A stretch of DNA of 64,000 nucleotides from Leifsonia shinshuensis (GCF_022606355.1 NZ_JAHHZQ010000001.1:1116001-1180000); one strand, 5' to 3'. Positions 45,160 to 54,833 are shown, numbered from the stretch's first letter. The notes: a model not told the origin generated them from the sequence alone. A program made the numbers and translations.

Positions 45160-46745
45160 GCCGCGGGCACCGCGTCCGCGTCGATCCGCGGGAACAGCGC
45201 CTCGAGACCGTTGACCTCGGTACCGGCGGCGAGCTGTCCCCAGTCGCCCGCACGGCGCAGCGGCTGCGCCTCCAGCGGCCCGAGCTCTGCGGACGCGCCG
45301 AGCGCCGTCCAGAGCTTGGCGGTCGCCTGCGGGATGACCGGCGAGAGCAGCACCGCGAGAGCGCGCAGGCCCTCCGCCGCCGTGTACAGGACGGTCTGGA
45401 GCCGCTCGCGCTTGGTGTCGTCCTTCGCGAGACTCCACGGCTCCTGCAGCGTGATGTAGCCGTTCAGCTCGTCGACGACGGTCCACACCGCGGCGAGGGC
45501 GTCGTGGATCGCCAGCTTGCCCATCGCGGCGTCGGCGTCGGCCGCCGCCTTCCCGACGACCTGCTGCACGTGGAGGTCCGCCTCCTCGTACGCGGCCGCC
45601 GGCGGGACGATGCCCTCGAAGTAGCGGGTCACCATGGCGATCACGCGCGACGCGAGGTTGCCGAACCCGTTCGCCAGCTCGGCCTGGTAGCGCGCCGCGA
45701 GGTCCTCCCAGCTGAACGAGCCGTCCTGCCCGAAGTTGATGGCGCGCAGGAAGTAGTAGCGGAACGCGTCGGAGCCGAAGGTGTCGGTGATCTGCGTCGG
45801 CGCGATGCCGGTGAGCTTCGACTTGGACATCTTCTCGCCGCCGACCAGGAGCCAGCCGTGGCCGAACACCTGGTGCGGAACCTCCAGGCCGGCCGCCATC
45901 AGCATCGCGGGCCAGATCACGGCGTGGAACCGCAGGATGTCTTTGCCGACCAGGTGGGTGGCGGGCCAGCGGCGCTCGAAGTTCTCGTCGTCCTGCCCGT
46001 AGCCGACCGCGGTCACGTAGTTGAGCAGCGCGTCGAACCACACGTAGACGACGTGCGACTCGTCCCACGGCACCTTGATGCCCCAGTCGAAGCTGGAACG
46101 CGAGATCGACAGGTCGCTGAGGCCCTGGCGCACGAACGAGACGACCTCGTTACGGGCCGACTCCGGCTGGACGAACTCCGGCCGCTCCTCGTAGAGGGCC
46201 AGCAGCCGGTCGGCGAAGTCGCTCATGCGGAAGAAGTAGTTCTTCTCCTGCAGCAGCTCCAGCGGCTTCGAGTGGATGGCACAGACCTTCTGGCCGGCGT
46301 ACTCCCCCGTGCCGTCGACGATCTCGCTCTGCGGCTTGAACTCCTCGCATCCGACGCAGTACAGCGCCTCGTACTCGCCCGCGTAGATGAAGCCGTCGTC
46401 GTAGAGCTTCTGCAGGAACTTCTGCACGTTCTTCTCGTGCCGCTCGTCGGTGGTGCGGATGAAGTCGTCGTTGGCGATGTCGATGGTCTTCAGCAGCGGC
46501 AGCCACTCGTTGGTCACCAGCCGGTCGGCCCACTCCTTGGGTGTGGTGCCGTTGGCGGTCGCGGTGCGCAGGATCTTCTGGCCGTGCTCGTCTGTGCCGG
46601 TGAGCAGCCAGGTGTCGTCGCCGGCCTGACGGTGCCAGCGCGCGAGCACGTCCGCGGCGACCTCCGTGTACGCGTGCCCGATGTGCGGGACGTCGTTGAC
46701 GTAGAAGATCGGCGTGGTGATGTAGAACGCGGAGCCGTCGGACAT
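45156..46745 (-). CDS. metG: Methionine-tRNA ligase
   Basis: Charges tRNA-Met. 529 aa. HIGH-type motif [18 protein letters not shown], a single zinc-knot half (YCVGCEEF) of the reduced-connective-peptide type, KMSKS in [13 protein letters not shown], and the helical anticodon domain. No C-terminal EMAP/OB tRNA-binding domain is present, as in many actinobacteria. First gene of the leftward four-gene run. It is divergent from a toxin-antitoxin pair. Confidence 0.96.
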   Translation of the reverse strand: MSDGSAFYITTPIFYVNDVPHIGHAYTEVAADVLARWHRQAGDDTWLLTGTDEHGQKILRTATANGTTPKEWADRLVTNEWLPLLKTIDIANDDFIRTTDERHEKNVQKFLQKLYDDGFIYAGEYEALYCVGCEEFKPQSEIVDGTGEYAGQKVCAIHSKPLELLQEKNYFFRMSDFADRLLALYEERPEFVQPESARNEVVSFVRQGLSDLSISRSSFDWGIKVPWDESHVVYVWFDALLNYVTAVGYGQDDENFERRWPATHLVGKDILRFHAVIWPAMLMAAGLEVPHQVFGHGWLLVGGEKMSKSKLTGIAPTQITDTFGSDAFRYYFLRAINFGQDGSFSWEDLAARYQAELANGFGNLASRVIAMVTRYFEGIVPPAAAYEEADLHVQQVVGKAAADADAAMGKLAIHDALAAVWTVVDELNGYITLQEPWSLAKDDTKRERLQTVLYTAAEGLRALAVLLSPVIPQATAKLWTALGASAELGPLEAQPLRRAGDWGQLAAGTEVNGLEALFPRIDADAVPAA

Positions 46746-46812
46746 GCTGACTATCCTACGGGCGCGCGAGGGGTGGGCCGGCGTTGTTACTCGCGCTGCT
46801 GTCACGCGGCAA

Positions 46813-46847
46813 ATTCGGAGCTGAACGGAATAGAATCAGAGCCGAAT
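46813..46847. promoter_or_regulatory. Promoter/operator of the first toxin-antitoxin operon
   Basis: ATTCGGAGCTGA (46813-46824) and TCAGAGCCGAAT (46836-46847) form a 12-bp inverted repeat with two mismatches, and TAGAAT (46831-46836) between them is a good -10. The antitoxin or complex probably binds here to autorepress. Confidence 0.6.
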
Positions 46848-46865
46848 CTTCCGAACGGAGCAGAA

Positions 46866-47159
46866 ATGTCGCTCACCGCTGCCGAAATCGATCGACTCCC
46901 TCACGTCCCGATCACCACCTTCAAGGCGAATCCCGCCCACTATCTGACGTCCGGCGCAGCCGTGACCACGCACGGCCGCGTGAGTGCAGCGTTCGTCCCC
47001 GTCGCCGATGACGCCGAGAAGGGCTCCGACGCCGCACTCGAAGGCGCAAAGGCACGACTCCGGCTCCTCGCGCGACTCGCCGACGCCGACCTCGTCGCAG
47101 AAGAGCTCGAGCGCCTGAGCGCATCCCGAGACGCGGACGCCGTCGGAGAAGCCCGGTGA
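46866..47159 (+). CDS. Antitoxin of a type II toxin-antitoxin pair (Phd/YefM-like)
   Basis: 97-aa protein starting 18 bp after an inverted repeat, with GGAG ahead of the ATG. The N-terminal half (LPHVPITTFKANPAHYLTSGAAVTTHGRVSAAFVPV) looks like the Phd/YefM DNA-binding beta-alpha unit, and the C-terminal half is a helical, Glu/Leu-rich toxin-binding tail. It overlaps the PIN toxin gene by GTGA, with the usual order of antitoxin first. Confidence 0.78.
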   Translation: MSLTAAEIDRLPHVPITTFKANPAHYLTSGAAVTTHGRVSAAFVPVADDAEKGSDAALEGAKARLRLLARLADADLVAEELERLSASRDADAVGEAR

Positions 47160-47563
47160 TCGTGCGGGGGATGCTCGACACGAGCGTGCTGATCAGCGGG
47201 ATACCCGACCACATCATCGACGAGCTTGGCTCGTACCGCTCGTCCACGGTCTGTCGCGGCGAGCTCATGCAAGGACTCTTCTCGTTCCAGGCCGACCCTC
47301 GCCGCAAAGCGGCCGCCAGCCAACGGCACGAACTGATCGCGACGCTGGACGACCTCCCGGAGTTCTGGTTGGACTTCGACCGGGCGGCGTCCGACGGCTA
47401 CGGAACGCTCACCGCCCGACCGCGAACCGCGATCAGGCAGAAGGACGCGCTCATCGCCGCTCACGCCTACGCCGTCGGCGTCCCGCTTCTCACCGAGGAC
47501 GCGGGATTCAGCCGTTTTCCCGACGTCGAGGTGGTCATCGTCCCGTCGAACCGTACGCCCTAG
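47156..47563 (+). CDS. VapC-like PIN-domain toxin ribonuclease
   Basis: 135-aa PIN-domain RNase. Acidic metal-site residues appear in MLDTSVLISG (Asp8), VCRGELMQG, RQKDALIAAHA and LLTEDAGFSRF, the standard four positions. GTG start overlapping the antitoxin stop. The stop codon TAG at 47561 shares CCTAGG with the stop of the convergent rsmI. Likely targets tRNA or rRNA as other VapCs do; the exact target is unknown. Confidence 0.85.
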   Translation: MIVRGMLDTSVLISGIPDHIIDELGSYRSSTVCRGELMQGLFSFQADPRRKAAASQRHELIATLDDLPEFWLDFDRAASDGYGTLTARPRTAIRQKDALIAAHAYAVGVPLLTEDAGFSRFPDVEVVIVPSNRTP

Positions 47564-48381
47564 GCTTTCCGCGCCTCCAGGGCCGCCTGGTACAGATCGC
47601 GGCGCGACAGGCCGGTGGCCTCCGCGACCTCGGCGGCCGCGTCCTTCAGCCGGACGCCGTCGGCGACGAGCGCGAGCACCTGGTCGAGCGCCGTGGCCGG
47701 ATCGGCCTCCCGCGCCGGCGCGCCCGCGACGACGACCACGATCTCGCCGCGCACGCCCTCGGCCGCCCACTCCGCCAGCACCGCGAGCGGGCCGCGGCGC
47801 ACCTCCTCGTGCAGTTTGGTCAGCTCCCGGCAGACGACGGCCCGGCGTTCGCCGCCGAAGACCTCGGCGAGATCGGCGAGCGAGGCCGCCAGCCGGTTGG
47901 GCGACTCGAAGAACACCATCGTGCGCTGCTCGGCAGCGAGCGCCCGGAGCGCGGAGAGCCGCTCCCCCTGCTTGCGCGGCAGGAAGCCCTCGAACGTGAA
48001 GCGGTCGGTGGGGAGGCCGGAGACGGCGAGCGCGGTGAGCACGGCGCTCGGCCCCGGGATCACCGTCACGTCGACACCCGCAGCGGCAGCGGCCTCCACC
48101 AGCGGGAAGCCGGGATCGGAGACGGTCGGCATGCCGGCGTCGGAGAGCACCACGACGTCCTGGTCGCGGGCGAGCTCCACGAGCTCGGTGGCGCGCTCCC
48201 GCTCGTTGTGCTCGTGGAGCGCGATGAGGCGCGGCCGGTTGTCGATGCCGAGCCCGGCGAGCAGCCGCTGCGTGACGCGGGTGTCTTCGGCCGCGACGAC
48301 CGTCGCGGAGGCGAGCACCTCGACCAGACGGGCGGAGGCGTCGCCGAGGTTCCCGATCGGCGTCGCGGCGAGGATGATCAT
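47560..48381 (-). CDS. rsmI: 16S rRNA (cytidine(1402)-2'-O)-methyltransferase
   Basis: Tetrapyrrole-methylase-fold rRNA methyltransferase, 273 aa, modifying C1402 of the decoding centre. Motifs: LAATPIGNLGDAS, AAEDTRVTQRLLAGLGI, VVLSDAGMPTVSDPGFPLV, VIPGPSAVLTALAVSGLPTDRFTFEGFLPRK. The C-terminal helical region is typical. Divergent from the GT39 gene with only 25 bp between the starts, a conserved arrangement in actinobacteria. Confidence 0.95.
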   Translation of the reverse strand: MIILAATPIGNLGDASARLVEVLASATVVAAEDTRVTQRLLAGLGIDNRPRLIALHEHNERERATELVELARDQDVVVLSDAGMPTVSDPGFPLVEAAAAAGVDVTVIPGPSAVLTALAVSGLPTDRFTFEGFLPRKQGERLSALRALAAEQRTMVFFESPNRLAASLADLAEVFGGERRAVVCRELTKLHEEVRRGPLAVLAEWAAEGVRGEIVVVVAGAPAREADPATALDQVLALVADGVRLKDAAAEVAEATGLSRRDLYQAALEARKA

Positions 48382-48406
48382 GGGTCCAGTCTGTCAGGAT
48401 GTCCTG

Positions 48407-50044
48407 GTGAGCTCCCCTTACCCACTCGCCGGCGACACGGTGTCCTCTGCGCCGACCGCCGCGCACGTCGCGCCGGAGCGCACCGGCAGCCGGCTGGACG
48501 ACTGGTGGGCGCGCGTCCTGCGCACTCCGCTGCGGCTGAAGCTCTGGTACTGGGGAGCACCGCTCGGGGTCACCCTTCTGGCAGCGATCCTGCGGCTGTG
48601 GGACCTCGGCTCGCCGCACGTGCTGGTCTTCGACGAGACCTTCTACGTCAAGGACGCCTGGAGTCTGTTCCACCTGGGTTACGAGGGCAGCTGGCCCGAC
48701 AAGGCCGACCAGTCCTTCGCCGCCGGGAACACCGACATCTTCTCCTCGGCGCCCTCGTTCGTCGCGCATCCTCCACTCGGCAAGTGGATCATCGCCCTCG
48801 GCATGGCGGCGACCGGCGCAGGCAACTCCTTCGGCTGGCGCCTGTCGACCGCGATCGTCGGCATCCTGGCGGTGCTGGTGGTGTTCCTGATCGCCCGGAT
48901 GCTCTTCAGGTCGACGATCCTGGCGACCATCGCCGGGTTCCTGCTGGCGATCGACGGGCACGCGATCGTGATGAGCCGCGTCGCGCTGCTCGACAACATC
49001 GTGATGTTCTTCGCGCTGCTGGCCTTCGGCTGCGTGCTGCTGGATCGCCGCTGGCACGCGACCCGGCTGGCGGCACGGGTGGCCGCGGAACGCTCGGCCG
49101 GCCGCGACCCCGCCTGGGGTCCGGTGATCTGGTGGCGGCCGTGGCTGATCTCGGCGGGTATCCTCACCGGGCTCTGCGCCGGGGTGAAATGGAGCGGCTT
49201 CTACTTCCTCGCGTTCTTCGCCGTGTACACCGTGATCGTCGACCTGGTGGCCCGCCGGCGCGCGGGGATCGCCTTCTACATCAGCGGCGCGATCCTCAAG
49301 CAGGCTCCGGCGACCTTCGTGCTGATGGTGCCGATCGCGTTCGCCTCCTACCTCGCGACCTGGACGGGCTGGCTCGTGACCACCGGCGGCTACTACCGCG
49401 ACTGGGCCGAGTCGGTGCACGCCCAGTGGACGGGCGGGCTCGCCTGGGTGCCGCTGTGGTTCCAGAACCTCTGGCACTACCAGTCCGAGATGTACGGCTA
49501 CAGCATCAACCTGCACGTTCCGCACCCGTACCAGGCGAACCCGCTGACGTGGCTGCTCATGATCCGGCCGACCAGCATGTACTACACCGGAAACGCGTAC
49601 GGGCAGGCCGGTTGCACCGCGCCGGGAGGCTGCTCGGCGGCGATCACCTCGCTCGGCAACCCGATCATCTGGTGGGCAGCTGCGGCTGCCGTGCTCTACC
49701 TCGTCTACCGGCTCGCGCGCTACCGCGAGTGGCAGTACGGCCTCATCCTCACCGGGCTCGCCGCCGGCTACCTGCCGTGGTTGCTCTACATCAACCGCAC
49801 GATCTTCCAGTTCTACTCGATCGCCTTCGAGCCCTACCTCATCCTGGGACTCGCGGCGGTCGTCGGCATCGTGCTCGGACGGCGCACCGACCCCGAGCAT
49901 CGCCGCAGACGCGGGATCGCCTGGACGGCGGTGTTCCTCGCCGTGGTGACGGCGGTGAGCGTGTTCTTCTGGCCGCTCTGGACGGCGCAGCAGGTGCCGT
50001 TCTGGTACTGGCAGATCCACATGTGGCTGCCCAGCTGGGTCTGA
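48407..50044 (+). CDS. Dolichyl-phosphate-mannose-protein mannosyltransferase (GT39)
   Basis: Polyprenol-phosphate-mannose dependent protein O-mannosyltransferase, 545 aa with about eleven membrane segments. The catalytic loop after helix 1 is VLVFDETFYVKDAWS (Asp-Glu pair), and AHPPLGKWIIALGM follows; the C-terminus ends in WYWQIHMWLPSW. GTG start, 6 nt after CAGGAT, so a leaderless message is plausible. As in mycobacteria, it would act on secreted proteins delivered by Sec. Confidence 0.94.
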   Translation: MSSPYPLAGDTVSSAPTAAHVAPERTGSRLDDWWARVLRTPLRLKLWYWGAPLGVTLLAAILRLWDLGSPHVLVFDETFYVKDAWSLFHLGYEGSWPDKADQSFAAGNTDIFSSAPSFVAHPPLGKWIIALGMAATGAGNSFGWRLSTAIVGILAVLVVFLIARMLFRSTILATIAGFLLAIDGHAIVMSRVALLDNIVMFFALLAFGCVLLDRRWHATRLAARVAAERSAGRDPAWGPVIWWRPWLISAGILTGLCAGVKWSGFYFLAFFAVYTVIVDLVARRRAGIAFYISGAILKQAPATFVLMVPIAFASYLATWTGWLVTTGGYYRDWAESVHAQWTGGLAWVPLWFQNLWHYQSEMYGYSINLHVPHPYQANPLTWLLMIRPTSMYYTGNAYGQAGCTAPGGCSAAITSLGNPIIWWAAAAAVLYLVYRLARYREWQYGLILTGLAAGYLPWLLYINRTIFQFYSIAFEPYLILGLAAVVGIVLGRRTDPEHRRRRGIAWTAVFLAVVTAVSVFFWPLWTAQQVPFWYWQIHMWLPSWV

Positions 50045-50102
50045 GACCCTCCTCAGCCTCCGGCCGTTCCCGCTGTCGGCACCCGGTGGTAGACCGTGGG
50101 GT

Positions 50103-51692
50103 ATGGATGCCGAAGAGCCGCTGAACCTCGTCCCCCTTCCCGGAAGCGAACGGCCGGAGCGCACCGGCTACCGGGCGCACGGGGCGCTCTCGCCCGAGGC
50201 GCCCGTGGAGGCCACACTGATCCTGCGCCGCAGGGCGCCGCTGCCGGCCGACGCCTTCACATCGCCGCTGACCGCGCAGGAGCTGGGCGAGCGCTACGGC
50301 GCGTCTCCGGGGGACCTCCAGCTCGTGGTCTCCACGCTTGCGCGGCTCGGCGTGACGATCGACGAGGAGAACGCGGCAGAGCGGCGCGTGCGCGTCTCCG
50401 GGCCGGCGGCGGTCCTCGCGCGCGTCTTCGGAACCGACCTCGCGGAGTCCCGGCCGGCCGACGCGGGCGCGGACGCCCCGAGCTACCGCCAGCGCACCGG
50501 CGGGCTCAGCATCCCGGCAGAGCTCGACGGCGTGGTGACCGCCGTCCTCGGGCTCGATGACCGACCGCAAGCGCGTGCGCAGTTCCGCGTCGCTCGCCCG
50601 GCCGCCGTGACGACGAGCTACACCCCGCCCCAGCTGGGCGCGGTCTACGACTTCCCCGCGGGAACCGACGGCAGCGGGCAGACGATCGCGATCGTCGAAC
50701 TCGGCGGCGGCTACGTGCAGTCGGACCTCGACACGTACTTCGCCGGCCTGGGCATCCCTACGCCGTCGGTCACAGCCGTGGGGGTCGACGGCGGCGCGAA
50801 CGTGCCGGGCCAGGACCCGAACGGGGCCGACGGGGAGGTGATGCTCGACATCGAGGTCGCAGGCTCCCTGGCACCCGGAGCGTCGATCGTCGTCTACTTC
50901 GCCCCCAATACCGACGCCGGGTTCCTCGACGCGGTCAGCACGGCGGCGCACGCGACGCCGACGCCCGCGGCCATCAGCATCAGCTGGGGGCAGTCGGAGG
51001 ATCAGTGGACGGCCCAGGCGCGGACCGCCTTCGACCAGGCTCTGCAGGACGCGGCGGCGCTCGGGGTGACCACCACGGTCGCCGCCGGCGACGACGGCAG
51101 CAGCGACCGGGTCGGCGACGGCAAGGCGCACGTGGACTTCCCCGCCTCGTCGCCGCACGCCCTCGCCTGCGGGGGGACCCGCCTGGACGCCGACACGTCC
51201 ACCGGCACCGTGCGCTCGGAGACGGTGTGGAACAACGGAACGGGCAACGGCGCGACCGGCGGCGGGGTGAGCGCGGTGTTCGCCCTCCCGTCGTGGCAGG
51301 GCACCGTGGGCGTGCCGCTCGGGCCGGGAGGCACGGACGCCGGTGGGGCGGCCAACGGCCCCGGAGGCCGCGGGGTGCCCGACGTGTCGGCCGTGGCCGA
51401 CCCGCAGACCGGCTACCGGGTGCGGGTCGACGGGAGAGACCTGGTCATCGGAGGCACGAGCGCGGTCGCGCCTCTCTGGGCGGCACTGATCGCGCGCCTC
51501 GCCCAGTCGACGGGGAAGCGGTTCGGGTTGGTGCAGCCGGCGCTCTACGACTCCATCCGGGCCGGCCAGGTCGCGGCGGGCTTCCGCGACATCACCTCCG
51601 GCGACAACGGTGCGTATGCGGCCGGCGCCGGCTGGGATGCGTGCACCGGCCTCGGGGTGCCGGACGGGGCGCGGCTGCTGGCGGCGTTGTAG
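50103..51692 (+). CDS. S53 family (sedolisin/kumamolisin-like) serine-carboxyl peptidase
   Basis: 529-aa zymogen-type acid protease. Residues about 1-165 are a pro-kumamolisin activation domain; the catalytic domain follows from about residue 172. The catalytic set is Glu245 and Asp249 (DGEVMLDIEVAG), the oxyanion Asp330 or Asp331 (AAGDDGSSD) and Ser453 (GGTSAVAP). The Ca site is near Asp496 and Asp512 (RDITSGDNGAYAAGAGWDACTGLGVP). No N-terminal signal peptide is visible, as in kumamolisin itself, so export is unclear. TAGACC ends 7 nt before the ATG. Isolated between the GT39 and SMR genes. Confidence 0.92.
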   Translation: MDAEEPLNLVPLPGSERPERTGYRAHGALSPEAPVEATLILRRRAPLPADAFTSPLTAQELGERYGASPGDLQLVVSTLARLGVTIDEENAAERRVRVSGPAAVLARVFGTDLAESRPADAGADAPSYRQRTGGLSIPAELDGVVTAVLGLDDRPQARAQFRVARPAAVTTSYTPPQLGAVYDFPAGTDGSGQTIAIVELGGGYVQSDLDTYFAGLGIPTPSVTAVGVDGGANVPGQDPNGADGEVMLDIEVAGSLAPGASIVVYFAPNTDAGFLDAVSTAAHATPTPAAISISWGQSEDQWTAQARTAFDQALQDAAALGVTTTVAAGDDGSSDRVGDGKAHVDFPASSPHALACGGTRLDADTSTGTVRSETVWNNGTGNGATGGGVSAVFALPSWQGTVGVPLGPGGTDAGGAANGPGGRGVPDVSAVADPQTGYRVRVDGRDLVIGGTSAVAPLWAALIARLAQSTGKRFGLVQPALYDSIRAGQVAAGFRDITSGDNGAYAAGAGWDACTGLGVPDGARLLAAL

Positions 51693-51768
51693 CGGGTCCG
51701 GTCGCACGCTGTGTCGCACGGGGCGGCGGTCAGCTGGAGCGGGCGGACACGCCGCGGGCCAAGCGGGC

Positions 51769-52083
51769 TCAGTGCACCAGCTTGAGCCCGATCACGCACG
51801 CCACGAGGCCGAGGATGAGCAGGAGCTTCAGCAGCGAGAAGCCGTCGCCGCCGAAGATCATGGCGTAGAGGACGGTGAGCCCGGCGCCGATCCCGACCCA
51901 CACGGCGTACGCGGTGCCGGTCGAGATCTCGCGCATCGCGTAGGCCAGCCCGGCCATGGAGGCGACGAGCGCCACCCCGAAGACCACACTCGGCCAGAGC
52001 CGGGTGAAGCCGGCGGACTTTCCGAGGGCGGTGGCCCAGACGGCTTCGAGCACGCCGGAGACGATGAGGACGATCCAGGACAC
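51769..52083 (-). CDS. Small multidrug resistance (SMR) transporter, SugE/Gdx-like
   Basis: 104-aa four-helix proton-coupled exporter. The first helix holds the essential Glu in SGVLEAVWATALGKS, and the following SAGFTRLWPS is closer to the SugE/Gdx guanidinium-exporter pattern than to EmrE. GTG start with AAGGAG about 11 nt upstream. No known guanidine riboswitch was recognised in the leader. It is a single gene (Gdx forms homodimers), divergent from metY. Confidence 0.88.
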   Translation of the reverse strand: MSWIVLIVSGVLEAVWATALGKSAGFTRLWPSVVFGVALVASMAGLAYAMREISTGTAYAVWVGIGAGLTVLYAMIFGGDGFSLLKLLLILGLVACVIGLKLVH

Positions 52084-52207
52084 GAGGACGACTCCTTGGC
52101 CAGTCTTGTCGCGTTCCGGGTACTGAACCGTCGTCCGGGATCGCAGTCGCCGCGATCCCCTCCACGCTACAACAGCGGTCTGGGCACGAGCAGTGCACCG
52201 GAGCCCG

Positions 52208-52227
52208 CGTACGCACGCGAGCGTACG
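52208..52227. promoter_or_regulatory. Inverted repeat between the SMR and metY genes
   Basis: CGTACGC (52208-52214) and GCGTACG (52221-52227) are perfect 7-bp arms with a 6-bp spacer, placed in the 225-bp divergent region upstream of the likely SMR promoter. Candidate binding site for an unlinked regulator. Confidence 0.4.
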
Positions 52228-52308
52228 GCGCCCGCGTTCGGGTGAACCATGTCCGCGTATTACGACCGCCGCCCCCGGCGCCCGGGGAGCCTCCGGTAGC
52301 GTGGCCGC

Positions 52309-53607
52309 ATGGCTGATCGCGAATATGGTTTCCGGACGCGTGCGATCCACGCGGGCAACATCCCCGACCCCGTGACCGGTGCCCGCGCACTCCCGATCTA
52401 CCAGACCAGCGCTTTCGTGTTCGACGACACCGCCGACGCTGCAGCGCGATTCGCGCTGCAGAAGTACGGCAACATCTATTCGCGTCTCGCGAACCCGACC
52501 GTCGCCTCCTTCGAGGAGCGGATCGCGAGCCTCGAGGGCGGACTGGGTGCCGTCGCGACCGCGAGCGGCCTGAGCGCCCAGTACATCACCTTCGCTTCCC
52601 TGGCCGGGGCCGGCGACCACATCGTGGCGTCCGCGAACCTCTACGGCGGATCGATCACTCAGCTCGACGTCACCCTCCGCCGATTCGGCGTCGACACGAC
52701 CTTCGTGCAGAGCTCGGACCCGGCCGACTACGCCGCGGCCATCAACGACCGCACGAAACTCGTCTTCGCCGAGACGATCGCCAACCCGTCCGGCGAGATC
52801 GCCGACATCGAGGGCCTGGCCGCGGTCGCCCACGCCGCCGGAGTCCCCCTGATCATCGACTCGACCATCGCCACGCCGTATCTGAACCGCCCGATCGAGT
52901 GGGGCGCCGACATCGTCATCCACTCGGCGACCAAGTTCCTGGGCGGCCACGGCACGACCCTCGGCGGTGTCGTCGTCGAGAGCGGTCGCTTCGACTGGCA
53001 CACGGACAAGTTCCCGCTGTTCGGCGAGCCCGTCCCGTCGTACGGCGGGCTGGAGTGGTCGGGCAACTTCGGCGAGTACGCGTTCCTCACCCGGCTGCGC
53101 GCCGAGCAGCTGCGCGACATCGGCCCGTCGCTCGCCCCGCACTCGGCGTTCCTCCTCGCCCAGGGCGTCGAGACGCTGCCCTACCGCATCCAGGCGCACG
53201 TGGACAACGCCCGCGCCGTCGCCGAATGGCTCGACGCCGACCCGCGCATCGAGAAGGTCTTCTGGGCCGGCCTGCCGGATCACCCGCACCACGGGCGAGC
53301 GCAGAAATACCTGCCCCAGGGTCCCGGCAGCGTGTTCTCGTTCGTCGTCGCCGGCGGCAGGGAGGTCGGCCAGCGCCTGATCGAGTCGTTGAACCTCGCG
53401 AGCCACCTGGCGAACATCGGTGACGCGAAGACGCTCGTCATCCACCCCGCCTCCACGACGCACGCACAGCTGACCGAGCAGCAGCTCCTCGACGCCGGCG
53501 TGCTCCCGGGCGTGGTGCGCATCAGCGTCGGCATCGAAGACGTCGACGACATCATCTACGATCTGGACCAAGCGCTCAGCGCAGCGCTGAAGGAGACGGC
53601 AGCATGA
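52309..53607 (+). CDS. O-acetylhomoserine aminocarboxypropyltransferase/cysteine synthase family
   Basis: PLP enzyme of trans/direct sulfuration (MetY type): O-acetylhomoserine plus sulfide to homocysteine. 432 aa with the Cys/Met-metabolism fold; YSRLANPTVASFEERIASLEGGLGAVATASGLSAQ, the ANLYGGSITQLDVTLRRFG region, and the Schiff-base lysine in HSATKFLGGHGTTLGG. The long insert typical of MetY is present. TAGCGT at 52297-52302 lies 6 nt before the ATG (leaderless). It overlaps the CoA-binding gene by ATGA. Confidence 0.93.
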   Translation: MADREYGFRTRAIHAGNIPDPVTGARALPIYQTSAFVFDDTADAAARFALQKYGNIYSRLANPTVASFEERIASLEGGLGAVATASGLSAQYITFASLAGAGDHIVASANLYGGSITQLDVTLRRFGVDTTFVQSSDPADYAAAINDRTKLVFAETIANPSGEIADIEGLAAVAHAAGVPLIIDSTIATPYLNRPIEWGADIVIHSATKFLGGHGTTLGGVVVESGRFDWHTDKFPLFGEPVPSYGGLEWSGNFGEYAFLTRLRAEQLRDIGPSLAPHSAFLLAQGVETLPYRIQAHVDNARAVAEWLDADPRIEKVFWAGLPDHPHHGRAQKYLPQGPGSVFSFVVAGGREVGQRLIESLNLASHLANIGDAKTLVIHPASTTHAQLTEQQLLDAGVLPGVVRISVGIEDVDDIIYDLDQALSAALKETAA

Positions 53608-54275
53608 CGACGACGCACCAGGAGACGAACGCCACCGCGACCGCTCCCACCGGAGCGGAGCTCAGCGGCCAGAACCCGACCGGCCACGCCGACCCGCGTG
53701 GGACCACGGACGCCGAACTCACAGACGTGCAGCTGGTGAACGGCCTCAGCTGCTCCGTCCCCGCGGACTCCCCCCTTGCGAAGCTGCTCAAGTCGCAGCG
53801 CACCTGGACCGGACCCGACGCCAAGGAACGCCTGCGCATCCTGCGCAACGCGAAGTCCGTCGCGATCGTCGGCGCGTCGTCCAACCCGACGCGCTCGAGC
53901 TACTTCGTCGGCACGTACCTGCTGCAGTCGACCGACTTCCGGGTCTACTTCGTCAATCCGAACGCCGACACCATCCTGGGCCGCCCCGCTTACCCTGACC
54001 TGGCCTCCCTCCCCGAAGTCCCGGACATCGTGGACGTGTTCCGGCGTCCGAGCGACGTGCCGGGCGTGATCGATGAGGCGGCCGCCCTCGGTGTTCCGAC
54101 CGTCTGGGTGCAACTCGGCATCTGGAACCAGGAGGCCGCGGAGTACGGGGAGTCGCTCGGCCTCACGGTGGTGATGGACCGCTGCATCAAGATCGAGCAC
54201 GCCCGATTCCACGGCGGGCTGCACCTGCTCGGCTTCGACACCGGACAGATCACGGCACGCAAGACCATTCGCTGA
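53604..54275 (+). CDS. CoA-binding domain protein (YccU-like) coupled to metY
   Basis: 223-aa protein with a poorly conserved 80-residue N-terminal extension (Thr/Ala-rich, then VQLVNGLSCSVPADSPLAKLLKSQRTW) and a Rossmann-like CoA-binding domain (VAIVGASSNPTRSSYFVGTYL, then VDVFRRPSDVPGVIDEAAALGVPTVWVQLGIWNQEAAEYGESLGLTVVMDRCIKIEH). It is translationally coupled to metY, an association seen in other actinobacteria, so it may adjust sulfur-amino-acid synthesis. No catalytic activity is known. Confidence 0.85.
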   Translation: MTTTHQETNATATAPTGAELSGQNPTGHADPRGTTDAELTDVQLVNGLSCSVPADSPLAKLLKSQRTWTGPDAKERLRILRNAKSVAIVGASSNPTRSSYFVGTYLLQSTDFRVYFVNPNADTILGRPAYPDLASLPEVPDIVDVFRRPSDVPGVIDEAAALGVPTVWVQLGIWNQEAAEYGESLGLTVVMDRCIKIEHARFHGGLHLLGFDTGQITARKTIR

Positions 54276-54389
54276 CGCTCACGGGCCGCCGACGCGCACG
54301 CACGCGCGCCGACCGCACCGCAGCTCATGCGGGCAGCACCTCCCTTCGCGCCGGCTCTGCAAAACCATCCACTCCGCGCCGTATCGGGC

Positions 54390-54833
54390 TCAGCGCGCAT
54401 CGACCACCTCCACGCGCCGAACCCGGGCCGCCGGCAGCGCCTCGACCGCGCGCGCGAGTCGGCCGTCGCTGGTGACGAGCGGAGCGGTGAGCAGCTCCGC
54501 GAGGGCGACGAAAGCCGCGTCGAACGCGCTCATGCCCGCTCGGAGCTCCCAGACCCGGTGCTCGACGCTCTCGAACGGCCAGGACTCGATGGGCAGTTCC
54601 AGCAGCTCCGCGTAGGCCATGGACGCTTCGCCGTCGCTGAGGAGTCCGCGCAGCTTCAGTTCTCGAAGGACGTTCGCGGCTTCGGCGAACATGACATCGG
54701 GCGCCGCGAGGTCGCGGCCCCGCAGACGTTCGGCGACCGCCCGGCCCGCCTCGGACGGATCGATGAGCAGGTCGACCAGCGCACTGGTGTCGACGACGAC
54801 CGTCTCGGGCAGTCCGGCGGCGGCGCTGATCAT
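54390..54833 (-). CDS. VapC-like PIN-domain toxin (second TA pair)
   Basis: 147-aa PIN-domain ribonuclease. Acidic residues sit in VVVDTSALVDLLID, DVMFAEAANVLREL, MSAFDAAFVALAE and LVTSDGRLARA, the four expected positions. It overlaps the antitoxin stop by ATGA. Not closely similar to the first PIN toxin (47156-47563), so the two systems are independent. Confidence 0.88.
   Translation of the reverse strand: MISAAAGLPETVVVDTSALVDLLIDPSEAGRAVAERLRGRDLAAPDVMFAEAANVLRELKLRGLLSDGEASMAYAELLELPIESWPFESVEHRVWELRAGMSAFDAAFVALAELLTAPLVTSDGRLARAVEALPAARVRRVEVVDAR

Noticed and set aside
46940-50164. 1074-codon frame antisense to the TA pair and GT39 gene, in another frame across rsmI
   Set aside because: Low-complexity shadow running across several convincing genes.
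52084-52230. Possible guanidine riboswitch in the SMR leader
   Set aside because: A GATCGC/GCGATC hairpin is present, but none of the conserved ykkC-type sequence blocks could be found.
54276-54389. Possible small gene between the CoA-binding gene and the second PIN toxin
   Set aside because: Only short, unconvincing frames and no ribosome site; 114 bp with nothing supported.
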